A DNA stretch of 64,000 nt from Sunxiuqinia sp963974515 (GTDB lineage: Bacteria; Bacteroidota; Bacteroidia; Bacteroidales; Prolixibacteraceae), in the NCBI RefSeq assembly GCF_963974515.1, contig NZ_CAXBDD010000006.1, positions 1-64,000 of the forward strand, given 5' to 3'. The stretch's first letter is position 1. The number at the start of each line of letters is the position of its first letter. Below are positions 42,123 through 50,547 of the stretch, in pieces. Below the pieces are notes generated by a model that saw only the letters and a program-made list of their open reading frames with translations, ran no database searches and was not told the DNA's origin. A program made the position numbers and the translations under genes.

Positions 42123-42251
42123 TGTAATTGTTTTGTAATTTTCATTATCTGTTTGTCGGATAGGAATTTAAAGCTTGTTTGGCGATTGGCAAGTATAGGA
42201 CAAACAGTTTAATTAATCGTTTTGTAATAATTTGTTAATCCCACTGTAATG
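42123..42251 (+). promoter_or_regulatory. Pho-box-like direct repeats before the porin-pst operon
   Basis: Two groups of TGTAATC-like heptamers have an 11-bp period. Group 1: TGTAATT at 42123 and 42134. Group 2: TGTAATA at 42223, GTTAATC at 42234 and TGTAATG at 42245. PhoB binds pairs of 7-bp half sites with 4-bp spacers, the same geometry. A related array precedes the TonB receptor gene, and phoB is in this cluster, so PhoB control is likely. Confidence 0.6.
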
Positions 42252-42318
42252 TTTTAGGTATTCATTTGCCATTGAATTCCATGAGAGGAATAACTAATTT
42301 TTTATCAATCTTAAGTAT

Positions 42319-43302
42319 ATGAAACGTATTGGCGTAACAACGTTAGTCGTGTTTTGCATGACTTTAGTGGGCCTGGCCCAAACAACAGATGAATTTAAAC
42401 CGGGTGGGAGACCAACGATGAGAATTTTCAGTAATTACCACAGCACCTTTTCGGATGGAGAAACCGCCTCGGCTTTCGAGCTTACCCGGGTCTACTTGGG
42501 GTATCAGCACCAGTTTAGTAAGGAATTATTTGGAGCCGCCGTGCTTGATGTAGGTAATCCAGGTGTTGGCAGCCTGCAAATGACAGCCTATGTGAAAAAT
42601 GCCTTTTTGCGCTACCGCAAGAATGGGTTGGACGTAAATTTTGGTTTGATTGCAACCAACCAGTTTAAAATCCAGGAGGACAACTGGGGCTATCGCTATC
42701 ATGAGAAATCGCTTCAAGATGAATTTGGATTCAATTCGAGCGCCGATCTGGGGGTGAGCGTGGCTTACCAATTTTCAGAGGTCATTTCGGCCGATGTGAT
42801 TGTTTCCAATGGCGAAGGCTATAAAAAACTACAGAATGACAGTGTGTTCCGGACCGGCTTTGGCGTGACGCTTACTCCAGTGAAAAAATTGACGGGTCGG
42901 GTGTACTATGATTTTAGCTCCAAAGAACACACGCAGTCCTCTTTGGCTACCTTCATAGGTTACGAAGCCGATCAGTTTCGGTTGGGTGCCGAATACAACA
43001 AGCAGTTCAACTGGCGCTTTCAGGAAGATCAGGACTGGAGCGGTGTGTCGTTTTATGCCACTTATCATTTGGCCAAAAAAGTCAAGCTGTTTGCCCGCTA
43101 CGACAAACTTTATTCAAATACCCTGGTGGGGGAAACCGAAGCCTGGAACCTTTCAAACGATGGGCAGGTCTTTATTGCCGGGCTCGAGTTTGCCCCGGTG
43201 AAGGGAGTGAAACTGGCCCCAAGATATAAAGGTTGGAGTCCGGATGACGCAGGTCAGCCCATTAGCTCCAGTCTCTATTTAAATTGTGAAATCAGATTTT
43301 AA
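42319..43302 (+). CDS. Outer-membrane porin of the phosphate cluster
   Basis: The 327-residue protein has a signal peptide (about 1-20, ending GLAQ) and a run of amphipathic beta strands with an aromatic C-terminus (LYLNCEIRF, final Phe), as expected for an outer-membrane barrel. PTMRIFSNYHSTFSD and FSSKEHTQSSLATFIGYEADQFRLGAEY fit the OprP/DcaP-like porin group. Placed first in the pst operon and behind Pho-box repeats, it probably admits phosphate or another anion. It ends seven bases before pstS. Confidence 0.85.
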   Translation: MKRIGVTTLVVFCMTLVGLAQTTDEFKPGGRPTMRIFSNYHSTFSDGETASAFELTRVYLGYQHQFSKELFGAAVLDVGNPGVGSLQMTAYVKNAFLRYRKNGLDVNFGLIATNQFKIQEDNWGYRYHEKSLQDEFGFNSSADLGVSVAYQFSEVISADVIVSNGEGYKKLQNDSVFRTGFGVTLTPVKKLTGRVYYDFSSKEHTQSSLATFIGYEADQFRLGAEYNKQFNWRFQEDQDWSGVSFYATYHLAKKVKLFARYDKLYSNTLVGETEAWNLSNDGQVFIAGLEFAPVKGVKLAPRYKGWSPDDAGQPISSSLYLNCEIRF

Positions 43303-43309
43303 TTTATAA

Positions 43310-44386
43310 ATGAAAAACATGAAAACATTGCTATCCCTTGTTTTGGTCGTGGTTCTTTTTAGTGCCTGTCAAAACTCCGCCAAGAAGGCGGGAGAATCCG
43401 AAGGTAGTTCCGTGAGCTTGACAGCTGCAGGAGCAACATTTCCTTTGCCATACTACAATTTGGTGTTTAAAGATTATACGAAAGAAACCGGCGTTCAGGT
43501 CACCTATGGAGGCATTGGATCTGGTGGCGGTATTCGTAGCTTGAAAGATAAAGTAGTTGATTTTGGAGCTACCGATGCATACTTGAATGACGCTCAATTG
43601 GAGGAAATGCCAGCCGAAGTGGTTCACATTCCAACCTGCATGGGCGCGGTAGTTATCGCTTATAACTTGCCGGGAGTGGACGAACTGAAACTATCAGATA
43701 TTCTGTTGGAAAAAATATTCATGGGCGAGATCACCCGTTGGAACGATCCGGCTTTGAAAAGCAACAACGAAGGAGTAGCCCTTCCCGATCTGGAAATCTT
43801 GTTTGTGCATCGCTCGGATGGTAGCGGAACCACCCATATTTTCAGTGACTATATGAGCAAAGTCAGCCAAAAATGGGCTAATGAAGTGGGAACCGGAAAG
43901 TCTCTGAAATGGCCGGTAGGTATGGGAGCCAAAGGAAATCCGGGCGTTGCCGGAACCATTAGCCAAACCGAAGGTGCCATTGGCTATATCGGTTCTGAAT
44001 TTGCCTTTGCCCAAAAGATTCAAACCGCCAAAGTTCAAAACAGCAGTGGCGAATACATTGAGCCGAGCATTGAAAGCATTAGTGCTGCCGCTCAAGGTGA
44101 GATTCCTGCCGACACACGGGTAATGGTGACCAATTCATCTTATCCAACGGCTTATCCAATCAGCGGATTTACCTGGATCATTTTGTATAAGGAGCAGGCG
44201 TACGATGGTCGTTCGGAGGCTTTGGCCCGCGGAACAGTTGAGTTTCTTGACTGGTTGGTTAGTGAAGATGCACAGGCTCAAGCTGCCAAGGTGAACTACG
44301 CTCCGCTGCCTGATGCCACTGTTGAAAAAGCGAAAGCCATCCTTCGCAGTGTGACTTACAACGGTGAAGCACTTTTGAGAGAATAA
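43310..44386 (+). CDS. pstS: Phosphate-binding lipoprotein PstS
   Basis: The 358-residue protein has lipobox LFSAC (Cys20) and the PstS fold: LTAAGATFPLPYYNLVFKDYTKETGVQVTYGGIGSGGGIRSLKDKVVDFGATDAYL. GIGSGGG and the HRSDGSGTTHIFSDYM loop hold the phosphate ligands (Ser, Thr, Arg/Asp). It captures phosphate in the periplasm and delivers it to PstCA. Anchoring by a lipid is unusual for Gram-negative PstS in general but common in Bacteroidota. A hairpin follows before pstC. Confidence 0.95.
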   Translation: MKNMKTLLSLVLVVVLFSACQNSAKKAGESEGSSVSLTAAGATFPLPYYNLVFKDYTKETGVQVTYGGIGSGGGIRSLKDKVVDFGATDAYLNDAQLEEMPAEVVHIPTCMGAVVIAYNLPGVDELKLSDILLEKIFMGEITRWNDPALKSNNEGVALPDLEILFVHRSDGSGTTHIFSDYMSKVSQKWANEVGTGKSLKWPVGMGAKGNPGVAGTISQTEGAIGYIGSEFAFAQKIQTAKVQNSSGEYIEPSIESISAAAQGEIPADTRVMVTNSSYPTAYPISGFTWIILYKEQAYDGRSEALARGTVEFLDWLVSEDAQAQAAKVNYAPLPDATVEKAKAILRSVTYNGEALLRE

Positions 44387-44399
44387 ACTGATTTAAGCT

Positions 44400-44436
44400 T
44401 TACTCAGCGGGTGATCTAAAGTTGCCCGCTGAGTAA
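44400..44436 (+). repeat. 12-bp hairpin between pstS and pstC
   Basis: TTACTCAGCGGG (44400-44411) and its exact complement (44425-44436) are separated by 13 bases. No T-run follows, so it is not a simple terminator; a hairpin here could stabilise the pstS message and lower expression of the downstream membrane genes, a common arrangement for binding-protein operons. Confidence 0.65.
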
Positions 44437-44449
44437 GAAAAGGCAACAA

Positions 44450-45301
44450 ATGAACAGCGACAAAGTCACCAAAGCCGTCTTATTTTCCGTTTCAATTCTG
44501 ATTCTGCTGCTGGCTGCCGGCATGCTGTATTCGCTGGTGGGAGGGTCGTTACCTTCTTTCAAAGCCTTTGGATTGCAGTTTATCATTTCCGGGGAGTGGG
44601 ATCCCACTTACGGACGCGAAAAATATGGCGCGTTACCATTTATTGTCGGAACATTAATTACCTCGTTTGCCGCCTTGCTGATTTCGCTACCGCTTTCTTT
44701 TTCCGCCTCACTTTTTTTGGGTGAATATTTCAGGGGCACGCGGGTTGCCAGACTATTGGGTATACTGGTTGACTTGTTAGCCGGCATTCCTTCGATCGTT
44801 TATGGCTTGTGGGGTTTTTATGTGCTGCGTCCTTTGCTCATCGACCTGGGTTTTGGCGGACAAGGCTTCGGAATTTTTACGGCCAGCCTGATTTTGGCGA
44901 TCATGATTATTCCGTATGCCACATCGTTGAGCAATGAGATCATCAGTATGGTGCCGAATGATCTGAAGGAAGCGGCCTACTCGCTGGGCGCCACACGGCT
45001 GGAAGTGATTACCACGGTAACCATTCCGGCAGCGCGATCCGGAATCGTGGCCGGATACATTCTTTCTTTTGGAAGGGCTTTGGGCGAAACCATGGCCGTG
45101 ACCATGCTGATTGGAAATACCAACCTGGTCCCCGACAGTTTGTTTGACACCGGAAACACCATGGCCAGTGTGATTGCCAACCAGTTTGGCGAAGCTGACG
45201 GGCTCAAACTCAGTTCACTGATTGCGATCGGACTGCTGCTGTTTCTGATGACCGGCGTGATCAACGCCATCGGCAAGTTGATTATTAAAAAGATGAACTA
45301 A
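44450..45301 (+). CDS. pstC: Phosphate ABC transporter permease PstC
   Basis: The 283-residue inner-membrane protein has six helices and the ABC permease coupling motif EAAYSLGATRLEVITTVTIPAARSGI. Block YGALPFIVGTLITSFAALLISLPLSFSASLFLGEY and GIPSIVYGLWGFYVL are PstC hallmarks. It forms the channel with PstA. The next gene starts six bases after its stop. Confidence 0.96.
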   Translation: MNSDKVTKAVLFSVSILILLLAAGMLYSLVGGSLPSFKAFGLQFIISGEWDPTYGREKYGALPFIVGTLITSFAALLISLPLSFSASLFLGEYFRGTRVARLLGILVDLLAGIPSIVYGLWGFYVLRPLLIDLGFGGQGFGIFTASLILAIMIIPYATSLSNEIISMVPNDLKEAAYSLGATRLEVITTVTIPAARSGIVAGYILSFGRALGETMAVTMLIGNTNLVPDSLFDTGNTMASVIANQFGEADGLKLSSLIAIGLLLFLMTGVINAIGKLIIKKMN

Positions 45302-45307
45302 GTAGCT

Positions 45308-46195
45308 ATGGAATCCATCGATATACTGAAAAGTCAGGATCACTCATCCGGAAGGATGCTCAAGGACAAGCTTATTCTTGGCCTGGTGATTGTACTTTCG
45401 CTGATCACCATTTCGCCGATCGTTCTGATTATTTGGAAACTGGTGGTGGAAGGCTACCGGCAAATCAGTCTCGACTTTCTGATCGAAAATACGCCCGACA
45501 CCTTTGAAGCGATGACTGCCGTTGCCAACGGAGAGCTGATTCCCGGAGGTATTGCCAACGGTATTGTGGGTACTTTGTTGATGGTGGTTCTGGCTTCGGC
45601 ACTGGCTATCCCTGTTGGGATTCTAACGGGTATTTACCTCTACGAAAACCAGGGAAGCTTTATGGCTAATCTAACCCGTGATATTTCCGATATTTTGCAG
45701 GGCGTACCGTCCATTGTACTCGGATTGATCTCTTACTTGTGGGTTGTCAAACACATTACCATGGGCTTTTCGGCTTTGGCCGGAAGCGTTTCCCTGTCGA
45801 TTATGATGCTTCCCATGATTGTTCGTTCAACCGAAGAAACCCTGAAAATGATTCCCGAAAGCCTGAAAGAAGCTGCGCTGGCACTGGGTGTTCCCTATCA
45901 TAAAGTCATTTTGCGGGTGTTGATTCCAACAGGTTTTAGCGGTTTGCTCACGGGTATTTTGCTTGGTATTTCCCGAATCTTGGGGGAAACCGCTCCGCTG
46001 ATGTTAACGGCGTTGGGAAGTTCCATGATTAACCTGGACATGACCAAGCCCACAAGCGCCATTCCCTTGCTAATCTGGGAATTTTACAACGATCCTAACA
46101 TGATTGGCCTGATCTGGAGCTCGTCATTGCTGTTGATGGCAATGATTCTAGTACTGAATTTGGTCTCGAAACAAATTGCCGCCAAAAGACGATAG
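45308..46195 (+). CDS. pstA: Phosphate ABC transporter permease PstA
   Basis: The 295-residue inner-membrane protein pairs with PstC. It carries LIPGGIANGIVGTLLMVVLASALAIPVGILTGIYLYEN, DILQGVPSIVLGLISYLWVV and the coupling motif EAALALGVPYHKVILRVLIPTGFSG. It has about six helices. It is three bases from pstB, so the genes are tightly coupled. Confidence 0.96.
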   Translation: MESIDILKSQDHSSGRMLKDKLILGLVIVLSLITISPIVLIIWKLVVEGYRQISLDFLIENTPDTFEAMTAVANGELIPGGIANGIVGTLLMVVLASALAIPVGILTGIYLYENQGSFMANLTRDISDILQGVPSIVLGLISYLWVVKHITMGFSALAGSVSLSIMMLPMIVRSTEETLKMIPESLKEAALALGVPYHKVILRVLIPTGFSGLLTGILLGISRILGETAPLMLTALGSSMINLDMTKPTSAIPLLIWEFYNDPNMIGLIWSSSLLLMAMILVLNLVSKQIAAKRR

Positions 46196-46198
46196 AAC

Positions 46199-46981
46199 AT
46201 GACTACAAATACCATTGCTGAAGTAAAGAACCCGATCTTGTCGTTGAAGGATTTATCAGTTGCCTACGACAAGAATTATGCGGCGAAGAATGTTTCAGTC
46301 GAAATAAAGAAAAATACGGTTACTGCCATTATGGGGCCCTCGGGTTGTGGTAAGAGTACCTTGCTGCGGGCTTTGAACCGCATGCATGAGTTGTATGAAA
46401 ATATTACGACCGAAGGGGAGGCATTGCTCAACGGGAAGAATATTTACGATATGCCGGCCATCAAGCTTCGGCGGCACATGGGCATGGTTTTTCAACGCCC
46501 AAACCCGTTTCCGACCATGAGCATTTACGACAACGTGATTGCCGGCTACAAGCTCAACGGCATCCGCACCAAAAAGCAGGAGCGGGATGAGATTGTTGAA
46601 CGTTCGCTACGTGATGTAGCGCTGTGGGATGAAGTGAAGGATTCGCTATTCAAAAAAGGCACCTTCTTGTCCGGTGGACAACAGCAGCGTTTATGCATAG
46701 CACGGGCGCTGGCGTTCAGCCCCGAAGTAGTCTTGATGGACGAACCCACCTCGGCGCTTGACCCCATCGCGACTTCAAAAATTGAAGACCTTCTGGTCAA
46801 GCTGAAAGAGCACTACACCATTGTGCTGGTCACGCACAACATGTCGCAGGCTGCACGCATCTCTGATTATTCATTATTTATGTATCTTGGGGAGTTGGTT
46901 GAGTATGGTAAAACTAAAAACATGTTTACCAACCCCATTGATCCGAGAACAGAAGAGTACTTAACGGGTAAGTTTGGTTAA
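46199..46981 (+). CDS. pstB: Phosphate ABC transporter ATPase PstB
   Basis: The 260-residue ATPase has Walker A GPSGCGKST (46-54), the PstB-specific RALNRMHELYENITTEGEALLNGKNIYD, Q-loop GMVFQRPNPFPTMSIYDNV, signature LSGGQQQRLCIARALA, and Walker B VVLMDEPTSALDPIA. It powers phosphate import through PstCA. Length and motifs are complete. Confidence 0.97.
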   Translation: MTTNTIAEVKNPILSLKDLSVAYDKNYAAKNVSVEIKKNTVTAIMGPSGCGKSTLLRALNRMHELYENITTEGEALLNGKNIYDMPAIKLRRHMGMVFQRPNPFPTMSIYDNVIAGYKLNGIRTKKQERDEIVERSLRDVALWDEVKDSLFKKGTFLSGGQQQRLCIARALAFSPEVVLMDEPTSALDPIATSKIEDLLVKLKEHYTIVLVTHNMSQAARISDYSLFMYLGELVEYGKTKNMFTNPIDPRTEEYLTGKFG

Positions 46982-47002
46982 CAATCGGTAAAAATTCAAA
47001 TT

Positions 47003-47689
47003 ATGACCATTAAAAAAGACGACGCAATTAATCATATCCAGGCTGATTTTGAGGAATTGGCCAACCTGGTGCTGGAACAGCTTGACCTTATGGAACAGGT
47101 CGTCATTTCGGGTGAAATTTCAGTTCCCGACGATGTTTTGAAGAGAATCCTGCAAAACGAGAAAGACATTGACAAGCGAGAAGTCAAACTAAGCGATAAG
47201 ATCGTGAATGCTATCGTGCTTTACAAGCCGGTAGCTTCTGATTTAAGATGGATTATGGCTTGTTACCGGATCATTTTGAGCCTGGAACGGATTGGTGATA
47301 TTGTGTTGAATGTTACCAATTTCATCAAGAAAATTAAAACACCCGAAGTCTATGACCGGTTGAAGGAAGTGCTTTCTACCATGACCATTCAGAGCATTAA
47401 GATGGTTCGCAAATCGCTGCTTTCGTATCTGAATGACGACCGGGAGTTTGCTATTTGGACCATAAAAAATGATGTGGTTTTTGACGAGATCAATCATAAA
47501 CTGTTGAAAAAGATTCTGGCCAAAACCGAAACGGCCGAAAGCAATAAGCATTTGTTGATGAGCATTGTAACCATTAAGGAAATGATGTCGAACATTGAAC
47601 GCATTGCGGATCATGCTACCAACATTGCCGAAGCGGCGATTTATTCGATTGAGGGAAAGGACATCCGTCACCATAAAATTGACAAGTAA
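47003..47689 (+). CDS. phoU: Phosphate signalling protein PhoU
   Basis: The 228-residue protein consists of two PhoU three-helix bundles with the metal-binding motif ExxxD in each: VLQNEKDIDKREVKLSD-type segment in the first (ILQNEKDIDKREVKLSDKIVN) and DVVFDEINHKLLK in the second, plus YKPVASDLRWIMACYRIILSLERIGD and MMSNIERIADHATNIAEAAIY. It restrains the PhoR kinase when PstSCAB is working. It lies 21 bases after pstB. Confidence 0.95.
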   Translation: MTIKKDDAINHIQADFEELANLVLEQLDLMEQVVISGEISVPDDVLKRILQNEKDIDKREVKLSDKIVNAIVLYKPVASDLRWIMACYRIILSLERIGDIVLNVTNFIKKIKTPEVYDRLKEVLSTMTIQSIKMVRKSLLSYLNDDREFAIWTIKNDVVFDEINHKLLKKILAKTETAESNKHLLMSIVTIKEMMSNIERIADHATNIAEAAIYSIEGKDIRHHKIDK

Positions 47690-47692
47690 GTC

Positions 47693-48370
47693 ATGGATTA
47701 TACACCGAAAATACTGGTTGTTGACGATGAAAAAGACCTGCGCGAAATCCTGCAGTTCAACCTGTCGAGCGAGGGGTTCGAAATTGATGTGGCCTGCTCG
47801 GCTGAAGAAGCTTTAGGCTTACCGCTGGAGAATTATCACCTCATTTTGCTTGATGTGATGATGGGCGGCATGTCGGGCTATAAAATGGCCGATATCCTGC
47901 GCAAGGAAAAGGAGCTGGATGTTCCGATTATTTTTTTGACGGCCAAAGGTTCAGAGAATGATTTGTTGACCGGATTCAATGTGGGGGGCGACGACTATAT
48001 CGTGAAGCCTTTTTCGATCAAGGAAGTGGTGGTGCGCATTAAAGCCGTTTTGAAACGTGGAACCACCACAAAAAAGCCATCAACAATACTGGAGATTGGT
48101 GGCTTACAGCTCGATATTAACCGCAAGTCGGCTACCATTGATGATGAGCTGGTAAAACTAACCCGCAAGGAATTTGAAATCCTGGTTTTGTTGATGAAGA
48201 ATCGGGGCAAATATATCTCGCGCGATGAGATTTTGACCCGTATTTGGAGCGACGATGTCATTGTAACCGAACGGAATGTGGATGTTAACATTGCGCGGTT
48301 GCGGAAGAAGATAGGGGAATATGGAGCTGCCATCAAAGGCCGCTCTGGTTATGGATATTGCTTTGAGTAA
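47693..48370 (+). CDS. phoB: Phosphate-response regulator PhoB (OmpR family)
   Basis: The 225-residue protein has a receiver domain with DD at 11-12, the phosphorylated Asp54 (HLILLDVMMGGMSGY) and FLTAKGSENDLLTGFNVGGDDYIVKPF, then a winged-helix DNA-binding domain (LTRKEFEILVLLMKNRGKYISRDEIL...NVDVNIARLRKKIG). OmpR-type winged helices bind direct repeats about 11 bp apart, matching the arrays near 42223 and 50287. It begins three bases after phoU. Confidence 0.93.
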   Translation: MDYTPKILVVDDEKDLREILQFNLSSEGFEIDVACSAEEALGLPLENYHLILLDVMMGGMSGYKMADILRKEKELDVPIIFLTAKGSENDLLTGFNVGGDDYIVKPFSIKEVVVRIKAVLKRGTTTKKPSTILEIGGLQLDINRKSATIDDELVKLTRKEFEILVLLMKNRGKYISRDEILTRIWSDDVIVTERNVDVNIARLRKKIGEYGAAIKGRSGYGYCFE

Positions 48371-48405
48371 GGGCCTTTGGAATTTGGAATTTAAAACATA
48401 AAACC

Positions 48406-50178
48406 GTGATACTTAAACGACGAACTTACAAGCAGCGCATTTTCATCTATTTTTTTGCTGCCTTCACCTTTTTCATGATCGCGATTCTGGCTTTCCAGTT
48501 CAACCGCGAAAAGCGATACCGGACGGACCAGCTGGAAAATACGCTCGACAATATTGCTGGTTTTACGCACCGGTACATCGAGCATTACGCGATTATTCCG
48601 GAGCAGAACTTTGCCCGGCTGGATACGGTAAAATACCTGATCCCGGAAAGTAATATCCGCGTGACGGTGATTGATGTCAAAGGCAAGGTGTTGTATGATA
48701 GTTTTGTACCGGAAGCCGAAGAGATGGAAAACCACCTGTTTCGTCCTGAAGTGCAAAAAGCCCTGTATTCCGGAACCGGCGGAAACATCCGGCATTCGGC
48801 CACGACAGGGCAGGATTTTTACTACTTTGCCCGCTTTTACGACGATTATTTTGTTCGATGTGCGGTGATTTACAACATTGAGGTGAGGGATTTTCTGAAG
48901 ACTGAACGCGTATTTATTTTCTTCATGATTGCCCTGTTCCTCATGATGTGGATTCTGTTGTCGGTTGTGACGAACCGGTTGGGCGAGTTTGTTGATCGTT
49001 TGCGTGATTTTGCCGTTCGGGCCGGAAACAATGAAGATATTGACCCGAATTTAGGTTTCGCCGACTCGGAGTTTGGCGATATTCGCCGGCAGATTGTTCA
49101 AATTTACAACCGGCTGCGAAAAACCAAGGAGGATTTAACGACTGAGAAAGAGCGGCTGTTCAATCACCTGAATGCCCTGAATGAAGGAATCGCATTTTTC
49201 CTTCCAGATAGAGAAAAGATACTGGCTAACAGCCATTTCATTCAATACATCAACCTCATTTCAGAACGTTCATCGGTTTCGGCCGAAAAGCTCTTTGAGA
49301 TCGAGGAATTTCAGCCCCTGATTGTTCAAATTGAAAAGTACCTGCGTGCTGATTACGTTATTAATCCCAAGGACTTACCGCAGTTTTCAATCACAATCTC
49401 CAAAAATGAAAAGTATTTCAACGTTCAAAGCATCGTTTTTCCTGATAAAAGTTTTGAAGTATTGATTAGTGATATCACCCGTCCCGAGAAGCGCCGCCTG
49501 CTGAAACAACAGCTCACGTCGAATATTGCCCATGAGCTGAAAACGCCGCTGGCTTCAGTGAAAGGTTACCTGGAGACGATTTTGAACAACAAGAACCTGC
49601 CTAAGGAGAAACTGAACTATTTTATCGAGCGGGCCTTTGTTCAAAGTGAACGCCTGAACTCGCTGCTCAATGATATTTCGCTGTTGAATAATATTGAAGA
49701 CGCCGGCGATTTGTTCGAGTTCAAAAAGGTTCACCTGCGGCCGCTGATCAACGACGTGATTGAAAACCTGGAGTCGCGGTTAAACGAGAAAAATATGCTG
49801 GTTCAGCTTTCGGTAAGCGACAAGGTAATGGTGTATGGAAACGACAGTTTGTTGTCGTCTATTTTCCAGAACTTCATCGAAAACTCGGTTAATTATGCCG
49901 GAGAGAACACGAATATCCTGATTAAGCAGTATCTCGAAGACGAAAAATTCTATTACTTGAGCTACTCCGATACCGGAAAAGGAATTGCAGAGGAGCATCT
50001 GCCGCGGATTTTCGAGCGATTCTACCGGGCCGACGAAGGCCGCACGCGCGAAAATGGCGGAACCGGATTGGGTTTATCCATTGTGAAAAATGCGGTCCAG
50101 CTGCATAAAGGTGAAATCTCGGTACGTAACAAGCCCGAAGGTGGACTTGAATTCCTGTTTTCTCTGGCTAAAGGTTAA
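48406..50178 (+). CDS. phoR: Phosphate-sensing histidine kinase PhoR
   Basis: The 590-residue kinase has two membrane helices (about 12-30 and 168-188) enclosing a periplasmic domain of about 135 residues, a HAMP-like segment, a PAS-like region (about 250-350), the HisKA dimerisation helix with His376 (SNIAHELKTPLASVKGYLETIL) and a complete HATPase (NFIENSVNYAG, SDTGKGIAEEHLPRIFERFYR, GGTGLGLSIVKNAV). It phosphorylates PhoB. The periplasmic domain is larger than in E. coli PhoR. The start codon is GTG at 48406. Confidence 0.9.
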   Translation: MILKRRTYKQRIFIYFFAAFTFFMIAILAFQFNREKRYRTDQLENTLDNIAGFTHRYIEHYAIIPEQNFARLDTVKYLIPESNIRVTVIDVKGKVLYDSFVPEAEEMENHLFRPEVQKALYSGTGGNIRHSATTGQDFYYFARFYDDYFVRCAVIYNIEVRDFLKTERVFIFFMIALFLMMWILLSVVTNRLGEFVDRLRDFAVRAGNNEDIDPNLGFADSEFGDIRRQIVQIYNRLRKTKEDLTTEKERLFNHLNALNEGIAFFLPDREKILANSHFIQYINLISERSSVSAEKLFEIEEFQPLIVQIEKYLRADYVINPKDLPQFSITISKNEKYFNVQSIVFPDKSFEVLISDITRPEKRRLLKQQLTSNIAHELKTPLASVKGYLETILNNKNLPKEKLNYFIERAFVQSERLNSLLNDISLLNNIEDAGDLFEFKKVHLRPLINDVIENLESRLNEKNMLVQLSVSDKVMVYGNDSLLSSIFQNFIENSVNYAGENTNILIKQYLEDEKFYYLSYSDTGKGIAEEHLPRIFERFYRADEGRTRENGGTGLGLSIVKNAVQLHKGEISVRNKPEGGLEFLFSLAKG

Positions 50179-50222
50179 GCAGCCAGATTTTTCCCTTATT
50201 AATTGAATTGTAATCATATAAG

Positions 50223-50253
50223 CAAACCCCGGTCATCATTTGACCGGGGTTTG
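50223..50253 (+). terminator. Terminator after phoR
   Basis: CAAACCCCGGTCA pairs exactly with TGACCGGGGTTTG across a 5-base loop; a T-rich stretch follows. It ends the porin-pst-pho operon. Confidence 0.9.
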
Positions 50254-50286
50254 TTGTGTTGTTTATCAGACAATTATTATAATCCT

Positions 50287-50337
50287 TGTTATCCAAATGT
50301 AATCCAAGCGTAGCCAAACTTTAATCAAGTTGTAACA
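50287..50337 (+). promoter_or_regulatory. Array of five Pho-box half sites before the TonB receptor
   Basis: Five heptamers start exactly 11 bases apart: TGTTATC (50287), TGTAATC (50298), CGTAGCC (50309), TTTAATC (50320) and TGTAACA (50331), separated by 4-base spacers mostly of CAAR/AAAC type. This is PhoB geometry and resembles the repeats before the pst operon. The start codon is about 210 bases downstream. Confidence 0.72.
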
Positions 50338-50547
50338 CGATTACCCGTACTTAGCTTCCGAAAAATAAACCGATTGATTGCGAAAATGAAACGACAACAG
50401 CTCAGAGGATGCGTGCCAAACCAGGCACATGACAAAGGTCGGAAACGATTCCGGCAGCATCTACCCCTGTCAGTCATGAATAGCAGACAATGCTAAAAAC
50501 TCAGCGGCAAGCGGTTGAATTTTAGCTGAATAATTGAGAACAGATTT
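50338..50547 (+). other. Leader region of the TonB receptor gene
   Basis: These 210 bases separate the Pho-box array from the start codon. They contain short hairpins (GTGCC-AAACCA-GGCAC near 50413 and CGGAA-ACGA-TTCCG near 50441) but no gene. The promoter was not located with confidence. Confidence 0.4.
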
